Shown here piece after piece: positions 51,201 through 62,199 of a DNA stretch of 64,000 nt. How positions within the stretch are numbered: position 1 is the stretch's first letter; each line of letters opens with the position of its first letter. The notes beneath the pieces are model-generated. The model was not told where the DNA came from and searched no databases. It saw only the letters and a list, made by a program, of their open reading frames with translations. Both the position numbers and the translations under genes were made by a program. Source of the stretch: Enoplolaimus lenunculus (lineage: Eukaryota > Nematoda > Enoplea > Enoplida > Thoracostomopsidae); assembly GCA_030248215.1 (NCBI GenBank), contig JASANG010003406.1, positions 1-64,000 of the forward strand. The letters run 5' to 3'.

Positions 51201-52558
51201 GGAGTCGGACGCACAACTCTGGTTATACCCTGGATACTTCTGAACTTGTTTTTAATTAACGTATATTTTACGAGGTCGTTTCTTTTGAAGCTTACTAATT
51301 CTAAAATGGTTGATAGATCTTCTAAACGTAACGATATATACTATTACAAAATGCTTGATAACTGCCAAAATTTCGGCCGGTAGAATGTTCCACTGGCCGC
51401 TGGCTAACCGGCCATTGGAAGAAGTGGTAATTGCACAACAGTACCGAAAAGCACACAGCGACTTGAATTCGCTTCACATTGGAATCTATTTAAAAACACT
51501 TTCAATCTGTTCAGAGTTCAACGGTTTTGCTTTGTTTTGTAAGTTTCAGATAGTCTGACGGTTTGCAGAACATTCTTGCATCTCGATCGCAATGGGCAAT
51601 GGGGCGGAAAGTTTTTCTGTGAGACTGCAATAGAGTACGCTTAAGCTGTAGACTTATTTTTTGCTTAGGCCTAGGTTTAGGTTTAGGTATAAGCTCGTTG
51701 TTACACTTAGGCTTAGGCGTAGGATTAAGCTTTGGAATATGCTTATGCTGATTTTACGGCCAAGTTCTATAGATTGGCCGTCAGGTTTGTTTTCAGGAGC
51801 GCAATTTGTCGAAGCTATGATGGATACAGATTACATGCGGTTACTCAATGCAGAACTAATTGCCCCCGATTTTCAAGGGTGCCCTGATCGAACAAATTCT
51901 AGTTCGATATCGTTTTGGCGATGTGTTCTAAGAAATATTGCAACGTCTGGAAACCATATTACAAGCACAAACGCGATGCTACAAGTTGTTGAACCTGATT
52001 TAAAGTAAGTATTGTAATTGTTTATGTCCTACAATTATTATTTAAAACTTAGGCAAATATTTTTATCCTAAGTAACCATTAGTGACCACAAGAGGTGCCA
52101 CTGTTAGCACCTAATCGCTACATTAACCAAGTACGTACTCAAATTTCTCACGGAATGGTCCAAGCAATTTGGAGCGAGCAAGAAGCCAGACGTAATTTTA
52201 GTACTAAGTCCGCTCTCAACAGACTAATAACAGTCTTTGATTTATGGATTGAAGAGGTTTATTGCCACAGAGATCTCCCGTCTGCGTAAGGCCCTGTGAT
52301 TTTAAACGCTGCCCAACCCAGAGTTTACGTTGCGACAATTGTTGTCTTTGTTGCATTATCAGAATTGTTTTCGATTTTGCTTTTAGAATCCGTGGAGTAA
52401 GTCGTCTTCGGGTGATCGATGAAAGCGTCTTTCCAGAACCAGTCACTGGCGGCATGGCCGCTTCAGTGATGGCGTTGGCCAATCGCGGAGCACAATTAGT
52501 CATGGATGCTAATCAAAATCGCTGCTATACTCGCGCAACATCAAACCGCAATTCGTAA
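42215..52558 (+). CDS. Secreted GMC oxidoreductase-like protein (complete, 12 exons), altered active site
   Basis: Exons 42215-42308, 42764-42910, 43211-43413, 44440-44665, 45191-45361, 46178-46275, 46774-46953, 47592-47745, 48060-48202, 48952-49141, 51797-52004 and 52387-52558 join in phase to 661 aa. Order: signal peptide (about 1-23, MRHKVLCLFVLVVITLQICH), an extension, the FAD-binding VGSGYAGSLVASRLANTG (about 81-98), GKTLGGSSMIEPGVYF, GMC signature 2 (LSAGGIGSARLLIQSGIGP, about 346-364), and a C-terminal GMC_oxred_C domain with WRCVLRN, VVEPDLK and RGVSRLRVIDESVFP. GMC enzymes are FAD-dependent alcohol or sugar dehydrogenases/oxidases that use a His plus a His/Asn pair. The first His is kept (H589 in GNHITSTNAM), but the usual G-N/H-T motif reads TGGMAAS, so the second residue is Gly627. 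FAD binding is likely and normal catalysis doubtful. Introns carry many MITEs. AATAAA-type signals start at 52629. Confidence 0.92.
45030..45178 (+). repeat. CCTAAG-bearing dispersed repeat, well-preserved copy in GMC intron 4
   Basis: Order of blocks: GGCCAATGTATAGTACTGGG, CATAACAGCAGCATAACCAT, ATTCCTAAACCTAAACCTAA, AAAAAATACTCTAAAACTTA, CTTATTTTATTGCAG and AAAAACGTTCCGCCACTGAT. Copies with the same order lie at 36416, 38205, 41120, 52935 (forward) and 26600, 51590, 55965 (reverse). Its right edge is about 12 nt from the acceptor of GMC exon 5. Confidence 0.75.
45411..45566 (-). mobile_element. ~165-bp G/C-rich MITE, reverse copy in GMC intron 5
   Basis: Begins GCAGGCCCGTATTCAACCC and ends CCATGGGCTACTGGCCCTC. 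The interior has GGGGGGCTAAAAACTTTATC, CAAAGATTTTCGTTGACTTA and GGTGGCTGAACCCCCTGTCC, the reverse of the forward family order. Confidence 0.7.
45770..45918 (+). mobile_element. ~165-bp G/C-rich MITE, forward copy in GMC intron 5
   Basis: Ends AAGGTGAGCTAGCTGCGAGC, with AAAATTTGCAATCTTGTTTG, AAGTCATCGAAAACCATTTT and AAATATTTAGCGTCCCACAG before it. The left end is less clear. It lies only about 200 bp from the reverse copy at 45411-45566. Confidence 0.65.
46020..46115 (-). repeat. CCTAAG-bearing repeat fragment (reverse) in GMC intron 5
   Basis: Contains TTTAGGCTTAAGCTTAAACC and AGGTTTAGGCTTAGGCTTAT. Only the hexamer part is recognisable. Confidence 0.5.
47753..47966. mobile_element. Tc1/mariner-type MITE with 34-bp TIRs, next to the splice donor of GMC exon 8
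   Basis: The 34-bp TIRs begin CACTGAAAAAAATGGTGAGT on the left and CACTGCAAAAAATGGTGAGT (inverted) on the right, and continue with the same CAAATTGACTCTCT block. They differ by one base and are flanked by TA (47751-47752 and 47967-47968). The 214-bp interior is full of GAGTCAAATTTGACT words. It starts 7 nt after exon 8 ends (47745), so only GTACC plus the TA target remains of the original donor-side intron. Confidence 0.88.
48415..48838 (-). mobile_element. TACTGTAGTGACCCG-family element, reverse full-length copy in GMC intron 9
   Basis: The right end is the inverse of TACTGTAGTGATCCGAATAA; the left end TACTGCACTGACTCGAACCA is a decayed inverse copy of the other terminus. Internal blocks CTCTATAGAGATACAAAACA, ATTGATTCCTATTCAATAGA-type and CGTAAACCGAGTAACTGG match family members. 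No ORF. Confidence 0.7.
50895..51235. mobile_element. CCGGAGCCGGAG-rich MITE, copy 2 (GMC intron 10)
   Basis: Shares with 9445-9775 the ordered blocks ACCGGAGCCGGCGCCGGAGC, GATGAGGCGAAATTAGGC, AAAACGAAACGCACCAAA, TTACCGAAATGCCCGGAATC and CAGCCGGAGTCGGACGCAC. It ends near ACCCTGG, the inverse of the CAGGG end of related MITEs. Confidence 0.6.
51590..51775 (-). repeat. CCTAAG-bearing dispersed repeat, reverse copy in GMC intron 10
   Basis: Reads, in reverse, GGCCAATCTATAGAACTTGG, AGCATATTCC, many CCTAAG-type hexamers (TTTAGGTTTAGGCCTAGGC on +), TACTCTATTGCAGTCTCACA and AAAAACTTTCCGCCCCATTG. Its end lies about 15 nt from the acceptor of GMC exon 11. Confidence 0.7.
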
Positions 52559-52624
52559 TTATTGTGACAGTGTTTTTTTTGCTTTAAAGACAGTAACTGA
52601 AAATGTTTTCCAATAATAGTTGCA

Positions 52625-52650
52625 AAGAAATAAATAAATAAAAAAAGAAA
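52625..52650 (+). terminator. Polyadenylation signal cluster of the GMC gene
   Basis: Overlapping AATAAA hexamers (AAATAAATAAATAAA from 52628) lie about 70 nt after the TAA stop at 52556-52558, a normal distance for a 3' end signal. Confidence 0.6.
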
Positions 52651-52689
52651 CGTTCGAAAGACTATCAATTGAAAAAGAAAAAGATATGG

Positions 52690-54780
52690 AAAGGCAGAAC
52701 CTCATTGTTTTAAAACAAGCTGTACAGGTTTATCTTTACCTAAGATATATTGCCAAAATATTCGGCTGACAATAGGTTCCCTTAGCATTTCTTAGCGTTT
52801 TTTAATCTTAAAAGTAGACGATAACATGATGAGACCACGAAACAAACCGCTTTACGCGATATTTCGAAGCACAAAGGATCTATAATAAAGCAAAAAAATC
52901 AACTTTACCCTACGATGCAGAATACAGATAGAAATTCATGGTCCATGTGTAGAACAGGGCCAGAACAGTAGTATAAGCATATTCCTAAGCCTAAGCCTAA
53001 CTGGAACAAAATTTAGTCTGAATTGAAACCAAGAAGTGGCGAGCAGCAATCGCAATTTCACCTACAATGTTATTACTCTCTTTCATGTTTAAAAAATGAT
53101 TGTTTAAATATTAAAAAGTGTTTATTGCTTATCAGGAACAAATCCATAACACAAAATAGGAGTTTCAGTTAACCGAAGCAAGCGTTCACCAGCAGTCATT
53201 GTTTTAGTATTGTGTGCAAGCAGCGGCCTATTCAAGGGAATATAGTGATATTATTCCACTGAAATTTATGGAGACGAAGCTAAAGCATATTCTGCTCAGC
53301 CCGGAGGTGCAACAAACTTCTTATTGCAAGCTACGTTGCCCATAAAAAAATTTTAACTGAAGTTGTACCTACTACGAAATATAATCCTGCCTACGCCCCT
53401 CGTTCGGCTTTACCTTTATGTACTAAAATCGAAAGAAATGTAACTTTAAACTGTTGCGTCAACATTTTGAATATATACCGTCACGAATTAAATGTATCTC
53501 GATCCGAAAGATCATTCAAAATAATATTTGTGATATTTGAGAAAACATTTCTTACACCTAAAATATGATTAGCTAGGTGCGTTCGAAAGTATTTCAGTTA
53601 TGACAGAAAAAAGTTTTTAAATAAGGTGTAAAAATCCTTAGAAATAACCGTTTTTCCGTTCTTTTTAGAAAAATTGTCCTAAATATCAGAAAAACATTTC
53701 AGTTTTTCGCTAAAAATACGTTTCGGACTGAATTCAGAATTTTTTTTGTGTAACGCTCGACATTTTATCAGAATTATTGCAAGAAAATGTATCTTTGAAA
53801 ATCTCGTTTAATAAATTCCTATGTACACTTTCATAATAATAAACCAGACGCCAAATTTTAGTTGGGATTGAAAGTTGACGCTGCTAAACCCCTTCACATA
53901 TATGTAATTATGAACGTCGATTTTCACTGGTTTACTGCCTAAAATCTATCAACCTTAAACCTATTTTATTAAACCAATCATTATGTGTGGGAAAAACTTT
54001 TGGTGGGAAAACTAAAAAAAAACCTTTACCTTATGATTCTAGTATTCTATCGATTATCGTTCAATTATTCAAGCTATTTGCCTGGCGAAATACTCACAAC
54101 AACGGTAATATATTAATAAATATTTAGAAGTGAAGCTCACATGCCTAATATCCACAATCAATGTTTTCGCCAAAGCGAAGTTTTTAAAGTGTAAACGTTA
54201 CTTTACAACAAATCCTAGTTAACCTATTTGACAATCAACTGTGTAGTCTTGCAATTTCCATTCACATCAAACGGTGTTTAGTCGTTTGTTAAAAATGCGC
54301 TGTTCGTCGCAACTGCCTGCAATTCCGCAAATATAAGTTCCGCATTATCAAAAATTGCTATTTTTTGAACTACGCATTTTTATCCAGACGCAATAGTCAC
54401 ATCACGAATGACTACAGTAAATGGTTTTACAGCTCACTAACAGGGTTTTCCAAACCGAAACCGGTGCGCAACAATAAAATATAGTGAATCAGTCCGTCAG
54501 TCATCACTATGCCCAATTGTACATTGTTCGATACCAACTGAGTTCTATCACTTTTTGCGTTATCCATTGCCGTTGCCTTGGATTCAGATTCTTACTAGGC
54601 ATAAGTAACCCAATATTCTTAGATTGCGTCCTGACCGACAGACACGTTTAGATTTGGTCCATTTGTAAGACCACCTGCCCAGTAGCTATGGTAAACCATA
54701 GTTATCTTCCGAGACAAGCTTCAACATATCTTCTTTAACCTTATTATACCTGGTGGTCTCAGAGTGTCACCGGTAGCGGC
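52690..54780. other. Intergenic between convergent genes
   Basis: Separates the 3' end of the GMC gene (+) from the 3' end of the neurexin-like gene (-). A CCTAAG-bearing repeat copy is at 52935-53030 (CAGGGCCAGAACAGTAGTAT, CCTAAGCCTAAGCCTAAC). The rest is AT-rich with no recognisable exon. Confidence 0.5.
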
Positions 54781-54788
54781 CGCTTCCC

Positions 54789-55537
54789 TCAAACAAACCA
54801 TTCCTTTACCGGTTTCCGACTCTTTCCCGCTGAGCCGTTTAGCGCTGGCTGACCTGGTGCGCCACTGCGGCCCACATTTACTATCGGTTGAATGCTTCTC
54901 TGTTGTGGTAACATTGGAGTCATCATTTCTGCGCTACCAGCCCCAGTAAAACCGTACTGTTGATACGCAGAAACTTTATTATTTCCAATCATGCCTCCAT
55001 CCTCTACACCTCCAATGGCGTGCAGCCCTCCATTATTCATTGCTGCAAATTGATCTGGAGTCGTTCGCATGTAATGATCATGAGCTCCTGTTCCAGTCTG
55101 AGCACCAGCTGCGCCGCTTGCGTCGTACAGCGCCATCATAGGACGTTGTCGACATCGGCAGATTAAAAACAAAACAATAATCACAGCGACAATTAGTGCA
55201 ATGATAACTCCGGCCAGAGCTGAAGTTCGGCCCATCCCAGAACCCCCGGAATCAGACTCTGCCCCGTTTCCTGAGTTTCCAGTCGCCGACGGTGTTGTTA
55301 ACTCTGGCTTTGGGGCAGGCGGCGCTCCGGCTGGTCGAACATACGGGGTTGTGGTTCTTACTTGTGGCGTTGGGTACGTCATTGGTTGTAGAGAAGTGGT
55401 TAGCTTGGGGGGTGGTAATGGTGCCCGCGTTGAGCGATGACGAGTTGAGCTATATGTTTGATAGGGTACGGTCACTGACGGCGGTGTTCGCGCAGTTTGG
55501 TGCGAAGGTCGCACTGGCGGTCCTGAATCAGGCAGTT
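54789..55537 (-). CDS. Last exon of a type I membrane protein with PDZ-binding tail, neurexin-like
   Basis: An acceptor TTTTATTTTCAG (minus strand) opens an exon of 248 codons plus stop; two leading bases finish a split codon. Order: Thr/Ser/Pro-rich stalk (about residues 1-100, mucin-like), a Gly/Ser linker, one transmembrane helix (ALAGVIIALIVAVIIVLFLI, about 112-132) with a CRCRQRP stop-transfer motif, a Gly/Met/Gln-rich cytosolic tail of about 120 aa, and a C-terminal KEWFV. Neurexins share this layout: an O-glycosylated stalk, one TM and a C-terminal EYYV-type ligand for CASK/Mint PDZ domains at synapses. No LNS or EGF exon was recognised upstream up to 64 kb, so either the intron is long or the assignment is wrong. 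Other single-pass adhesion proteins with PDZ ligands (Caspr or syndecan type) are alternatives. GC content is clearly above the flanks, as expected of coding DNA. Confidence 0.6.
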
Positions 55538-55964
55538 CTGAAAATAAAAAACCAAATTTCTGTTTCAGCACATTACCATAAGTCTCAAAACATTTCCGTA
55601 GTCAACTGGACCTGCTAGGGGGAGGCAAATCAACTGTAGGAACGGTGTGCGGTTGAAATAACAAGCTCTTAATACGCGGTTCTACAACTTTTAGCAAATT
55701 TAGGTTTACGAGTTTGGGGCTCTTGTGCACTGCCCCCTGTTTCCGAAATTTTTACAATTTGCCAAAACTTACGCTTAGGTTTTTATAGGCTTATTCAGAC
55801 TTATGGTTACGATTAAACATGTGGGGAAAATGTTAGTGTACAAGTGCCAGGCATTTGCGCAATGAAACACAACTTCTCAGCTGTCATTAACATATACCAC
55901 CAGCAACTTTGGCAGCACTCAACCGGTGACACGTATCACAAATTACCCCCCATGAACCTATTGT

Positions 55965-56135
55965 TGTAGAGAGGGCAGGCTGTTTTTCGGCATGACTGCA
56001 ATGGAGTAAACTTAAATTTTGGACTTGCTTCTTGCTTAATCATAGGCTTAGGCCTAGGCTTAATTTTGAACTGATCCTTACGCTGAGGCTTAGGAATGTG
56101 CTTATACTACTATTACGGCTCTTAGCTATACATGA
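55965..56135 (-). repeat. CCTAAG-bearing dispersed repeat, reverse copy
   Basis: Contains GGCTGTTTTTCGGCATGACT, GCAATGGAGTAAACTTAAAT, ATAGGCTTAGGCCTAGGCTT and GTGCTTATACTACTATTACG, the reverse order of the family at 45030-45178. Confidence 0.65.
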
Positions 56136-56139
56136 ACCC

Positions 56140-57860
56140 AAAAACTTAAACAGTTAAAATTTTCGATAAGAATTCTGTAAGACAGTCCAGCGGTCACTTG
56201 TATTTCTCATTAATCCAACAATAATATGAAACAGCGAATCAAAACCACTCCAACTTTGCGGGCACGCCACTGTTTATATATATTATACATTATATACACT
56301 CTTACACTATGTTCAGTGTACTTCTCACTGATTGGTCGTCATTTTCTGCCTGGTTCTAACCACAATCTTCGAAGAGTCAATAAACAATAAGTTATTTATC
56401 TGTAACATATACATAATTCATATTATTCTGCTTATAGTCAAAACTACCACCACATTGTTTAAACCTAGTACCACCATCATAGAGCAAGGAAAAAATCGTT
56501 AAAAATGTTATTTCTAACTCTATAATACAATCAGCTATTTTTCTAGAAAGACAAAGGTCATTATTGTACAACTATCTGCGGTTGAATGAACCAGTATTTT
56601 TTATATGAACAGAATGATGAGAAGTTATTAATACCAGACAGGACTATGATTTCGAAAAAATCTGGTTTGTGATATACCTTTCAACGGGTTGGTAATAAAC
56701 TTTGTGCGATTTAAAAGTTGTACAGCTAATTACGGCCATCGGATGACTAAGGAATCCAAAATGATATAGAGGTTTAAGTTGCAGAAAGTTATGATCTTAA
56801 AATTAGGCTGAGTTTTAGCACGGAGTACTTGAATTATCAATAGAATAATCGACATCACGTTACAAGCGAACTATTATTAATTCAAAAATTGTTCATTTAC
56901 GAATTACTTTTTTAAAGTATAGATAGATTGATAAAACAACTACTATCGTAATTTGTGATAATGCAACAAATAAAGCTGTTTATGTATTGTTTACGAAACA
57001 GATCTAGTAACGGATGCATATCACTATTCCAGCCTGCATTTGTGCTAAAAGGCGTACCAATTATCAATTAATACTAGACACAGTTGAGAATACGGGTCAC
57101 TCATTGAATATTATATTGCGAAAGCTACACAACTCTTCAACTTTATTTACTTAAACGTTCACCAGTCAACTTGTCAAGGTCATAAAAATTTTCAGTTTCC
57201 GGTCGATTTAAAGGCTTATATCAGTTCATGCGTATCAGGCACGCAACCAGGAGAATTGTTAATAGAGGGCGTGAGAAGATTTATTTAGCGTACAAAAAAA
57301 TTTATTCAGCATATATATTTTTTGATTACTTTCAAATATTTGTTGGCCGGAAGGAAGAGATATATCCGTCGCCTAATCCCCTCAAGAAATCGGGGCCTGA
57401 TGCATACCGCTTATAAGAAATGTCAAATTGATCATAGTACAAAATAGACCGACCATGACTACCTTTTGTACGTTCGTATGGCTTTAACTTATTTCCGATT
57501 CAAATTAAGCTTCTGCTACATAATAGTGTACCATAAGCTATTTTGCCGTTTGATTGGTGTTGAAAGAAAAGTAGGGTACAGGGCATTGTAATTTCGCGTA
57601 TATCATCCACATTTGATTGAAAAACAACTGTCCTTAAAACTTGGCGTTATTTTTGCAAGGTTGTATATAATGCAATCTTTATAGAGATAACGAAAGTACA
57701 GGAAAGGCAACTTTTAAGATGTAATTAAACAGCTATTGAGGTCTACGATAGGTAAACTAAAATCATGAAATAAAGTTAATAACGAACACTTGAACGAAAC
57801 GAGAAGTTTGCCTGCAAATATTGACCCTGACTAAGATATCGAATTTTTGGCCCATGTTAT
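56140..57860. other. Gene-free stretch
   Basis: AT-rich. It could be intron of the neurexin-like gene or intergenic. I see no coding exon with usable splice sites, no RNA gene and no repeat ends. Confidence 0.45.
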
Positions 57861-57869
57861 AAGTGTTTA

Positions 57870-58025
57870 CCCACTGGGAGACAGGAACACTGGGAAACTG
57901 GGACGCTGGAGACTGGGACATAGGAAGACTGGCAAACTAGGAGAATGGGACATTGGGAGACGGGAAAAATGGGAGATTGGGACACTGGGATACTGGGAGA
58001 CTGTGTCACTGGGAGACTGAAATAT
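57870..58025 (+). repeat. Minisatellite, ~10-bp units (CTGGGAGACT)
   Basis: About 15 imperfect units of CTGGGAGACT / CTGGGACACT / CTGGGAAACT. The Ser/Pro/Val-rich frames on the minus strand are translations of the repeat. Confidence 0.9.
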
Positions 58026-59791
58026 TCCCTGTGGGCAGGCCCTACAGTTAACATAGGTCGAAATTTTATGCTTAAACAATAACACTTGAAATTCCCGCCT
58101 TAATCTATGTCTGTTATTTATGCGTCGTCCATTTAACCGTGTGCCTCGTGTGTGGATTTTGAAGACACCTATTTCCCACTTGAGTTTGGGAAAACGCTAC
58201 AAACGGGGAATTGAAAACAGGAAAGTTGATCCAAAGAGAAAATAATAGGCTAAAGTTATGTTTATTGCTATTTTAAAGCAACTGGTCGATGCAAAGACGC
58301 TTGTAGCAATCTCTTTACTCAAAAGTAACGAAAATATAACATTCTTCAAATTTAGTCAAAATTCAGTTATGGTTTTTCGCACCAGCACCAAAAATAGTCA
58401 TTTTAGTTGATACTTTATTTCAAGACGACGTATTATAGCCGTAGACAAAATTCACGCTTCGAGGCTTAAAGTTGGAACACTGGTAAAATTATAAGCAATA
58501 TTTTGCGTTTGAAACAGATGTCTTTGGCATTTGAACAAATTATTTGTGACACCTGACTACGACAGTTTGACAACGTTGCTTGAACCTGAAGATTGTCAGT
58601 TTTAATTATTCCTGGCCAATCTTCATACATTTAATAGGGTCATCGCGTAGAAATGACGGGCGCCGGCAGATGTGCGCTAAAGTACTACACAGCTGCATGC
58701 GCCATCGATGATCTGTAAGCATAGTGCTAGTATGTAAAATTTACAGGTGAAGCTTACAATTTTCTCCGCTATGAACGTCACTCGCACGCCTTGGCCCATT
58801 TTCTCAAATGCGTGATGTTCTTATCATCAGTTAGCAAAGGTTTTCAAAGTAACGAACATCTGCAATTGCAGATCTCAAAATTGGTACAAAAGTAGGGCAA
58901 ATCTTATACGAACAATGTTCTAAACTTCGAACCTCAGTATGCTCTGGTTCGAAAGTTACACATCCATGTAGTAAATGTTGTAATGCCAAATAATGATATT
59001 AAATCTTAGTTAAGCTTAACTTTTCACCGTTGGAAATTTATTCGCCATAACAAACCACTGGTTGTTCACGTGTTTAGAATATGTTTTAATACATCAAAAT
59101 AAAAGCATTTCAGGAAACAATCAATTGCAGCGTCGTTTTCAACAGATGGGAAAACCGGGATAGAAAACAGGTGAACCATATAAAATTGCTAACAAATAGA
59201 AACTATCATTAAAAAGTGTGATCAGCCAAGATTATTGTTGCTAGAAATAATGAGCAGAAGATTATGCAATAATGATTACTATTGATTCTTCGAATAAGAA
59301 TGCATAATTTTACATGGTAAAGAGACAATGCAATATTCCGTTCGACAGGGTTCCAACGTAATTCCGATTCCGGTTGAAATTCAGGCAAAATTTATATTTC
59401 GACCCTACGCCGGAATTCCGTTTTTATAGGTACTGTGTCAAATATTCCAATATTTCAACTTGAAGAGCTAGTGCACAATACTTAAACAAAATCTTTTCTG
59501 TGTTTCTTACTTCAATAGAATTAAAACCTTGGTCCTACATCGTGTAAGGTGCATGCTTGCGTTTGAAATTATATATATAAAACTAAAACTGCAATTACAA
59601 TTCCGATTCCGACTAAGTTCCGTTCCTATTGTATGTAAGTAACCATGCGTTCGGTATTATATACGTACGTACCACATACAGAATGCAATTGTAAATATGA
59701 CATGTGTTAAGTTTTGGATTAGAGGTGTACACAAGGTCAAGAAGTGACAGTGATTGCACCGTACAACAATAACATGGCTCACTTTAGGGTC

Positions 59792-59950
59792 CGTAACCAG
59801 AGGTAGGCCAGGCAGGCTGATCTCTCCTCCCTGTACCCGTGTAACAGTACCCTCATAAAATTTTCAACCTAGCTTGTAAGCCATCGAAATCTTTGTATAG
59901 CCTCGTGAGAAATATTTGGCCCCTAGCAAGGTGAGCAGGCTTCCTCGAGC
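59792..59950 (+). mobile_element. ~165-bp G/C-rich MITE, forward copy
   Basis: GGGTCCGTAACCAGAGGTAG start, then TTTTCAACCTAGCTTGTAAG, CCATCGAAATCTTTGTATAG, AAATATTTGGCCCCTAGCAA and GGTGAGCAGGCTTCC. It is diverged at both ends. Confidence 0.65.
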
Positions 59951-60109
59951 TTTAATAATGCGTTTTGAACGAAGTTTGAATTGCAATAACTTTTTATAAC
60001 AGCTTGCACTTCGCTCGTTTCTCGCACCCCAAAGTTATTCATCTTTCAGCTTTATTCTTTCATAGTTTCCTGCAATTGACAGTATACTGAATATGATCCG
60101 CGCAGTATG

Positions 60110-60322
60110 CACGACTTTAAGCCTACGCCTAAGCCGCAAACTAAGCTTTAAACATACGCGAGAGGGCCAGATCCGTAACTAGTTCATCTTACTGTGGGGG
60201 GGCTAAAAAATTTTCAGCGGGGCGTTCAAGGATTTTCAATGACTTGTAAGCAAGGTTGAAAATTTTCCAGCGGGCAAAAAGTTTTTCAAGTGGGCTGAGC
60301 CTCCCTGGCCCTCCTTGGCCGG
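60110..60322 (-). mobile_element. ~165-bp G/C-rich MITE, reverse copy, next to CCTAAG words
   Basis: CCAGATCCGTAACTAGTTCA, GGGGGGGCTAAAAAATTTTC, AAGGATTTTCAATGACTTGT, GGTTGAAAATTTTCCAGCGG and GGGCTGAGCCTCCCTGGCCC follow the reverse order of the family. To its left, TTAAGCCTACGCCTAAGCC hexamers again adjoin. Confidence 0.65.
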
Positions 60323-60329
60323 AGACGGC

Positions 60330-62190
60330 TATTGAGGATAACGATTTGATCCTGAACCTGTGATATACCAAGGCTCTTTCACTATAAACCCAATCTTATG
60401 ATGAAGTCCGTCACAGTTTTGTTCACGTTTCACATTGTAACTCATGAATTTATTTTAAACCCCAAGTCCGGTTTGCTGACCAAAGAATAAAAAATACATA
60501 TACATTAATAGCGCACTGTGCAATTTGAAACCAGTCTGGCAAATACACAAAACCAGAAACAGTTTAATCGTGAGGGAAATACGGTAAACATGCGTTGGAT
60601 TCCTAATTCTGTGAGTAAGAAAAAAAGTGGCTGCTTAGGCTTCAAAATTAATGGCCTGCCTTCCTGTTGTCGAATAAACATTTTACACTCTTTTAACCTT
60701 CTTTAAAAGTTACGCCTCTCGAAGATAAATATTTTACTGCCCTGAACTAAAATGTAAATATAAGCGCATTTCACTATAAAAACTGTAACAATTTCAACGA
60801 ATAAAGTTTTGTATACAAATCCCAATCAATTATGCATAAAAAAGCTTTCGAGTCGGAAAAGCATAAAGAGTAATCTGACCGACTGAAGTTATATTTAAAA
60901 TTTAAAAATGACTTTTTTTACGAGTTGACGTTTATAAAAATTGAAAATACAACGAAATGTTTTAAGAGCATGCGAAAGTGTTCTCTATGCCTGATAGTAA
61001 TTACGGACCTCGTGCAAGCAAGATAGCCCAAATATAGTAATAGAGCGGGCTGATGGCGGCAGTATGTGTTTGTGGTAAAATTTTCAATCCCGAGAGGAAT
61101 TCATTTCCTGATTTTTGCATCATATGCAGCGGTCTGCTGTATGGTGTGGCCAAATCTACTCCGCTACATACCATTATACGTAGCCACATCAAGCCCTCAC
61201 ACACCACCTGCATCTCCGAGATTACAGGACAGCCGCCAGGCAACGCATCGATGTACATATCCCGTTGCGTTCGTTTGAATTACGCTCTACAAATGCCTCC
61301 TGGAATTCAATCGCTTGTTGAAAAACCTATCGCTAACTGATGATACTACAAAACTATAATCCCAAATATCTCCTACCGCAAGAATAGATTCACTCGGATT
61401 CATTGAGTGGCGAGACATACGTTGTGATTTGTTTAGAAAACGCCCAATTGTGTTGTTTGCGTTCGTATAACAGAACCTCAATTCGTAAAAGAATTAATTT
61501 ATTCAACACGATTTCAATTTAGCAGCGATGTCCTACTGAATAAAATTCATCCACATCTGCGATGCATAATCGTAGCCGTGAGCTAAAGCTGAATCTCGCG
61601 GAAGTAAGACTCAGATTTCGTATATAGTATTTGTATGCATCCGATGAATAGGTGAAATATGGGATATACTATCTCTAAAATTTCTAGAGAGGCAAGAAAA
61701 AAAAGCACGTCGACAGGTTTCCAATATTTACCACTTTGTTCTAAGAGGTCAAAAATATTTTCATCGCTAAAGCCACCTTGCAAAAAATCTTATACTTTTA
61801 CGTAAGATTATATCCTCTCGAAATGAAATTCTGGCTACGTCCTTGATAAAGCACATATGTGTTCGCCAGTTTTTTTCAGAGGAAACCGCAAATAATATCA
61901 TGATTAGAGGCGGTATAATCCGATTATAAACACACGAACGTAGACAGAAAGGCCCAGAAAATTAGTTGGTTGTATAGTAAAATGTTCATTTGAGCAATGA
62001 GAGATGTTCAATTCTATTTCTGTACTGTATAGCTTGTCGTGAGGCAAGTTTGGTACTGTTTTTATGCATTCGACGTGCTACTCATACGCATTAATATTAA
62101 GAAAGTTATTACAGATATATATTGGTAATTTGGCTCAAAAATCTGGTCGTGTTTGTGTACTTACGTTCAGCACAACATCAAGTTTTCGTA
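60330..62190. other. Gene-free stretch
   Basis: Overlapping frames on both strands at 61000-61480 have somewhat raised GC, but none has convincing splice sites and a known motif. I therefore call no gene. The remainder is AT-rich and featureless. Confidence 0.4.
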
Positions 62191-62199
62191 AATGATTTT

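Noticed and set aside
54960-55618. Three plus-strand ORFs over the neurexin-like exon
   Set aside because: They overlap the minus-strand exon, whose TM helix, basic stop-transfer motif and C-terminal PDZ ligand give it a clear protein logic. The + frames have none.
61001-61340. Overlapping ORFs on both strands with raised GC, considered as upstream neurexin exons
   Set aside because: No LNS or EGF signature (no Cys spacing, no LG-type strand pattern). The acceptor candidates lead into stops in the frame that would be needed.
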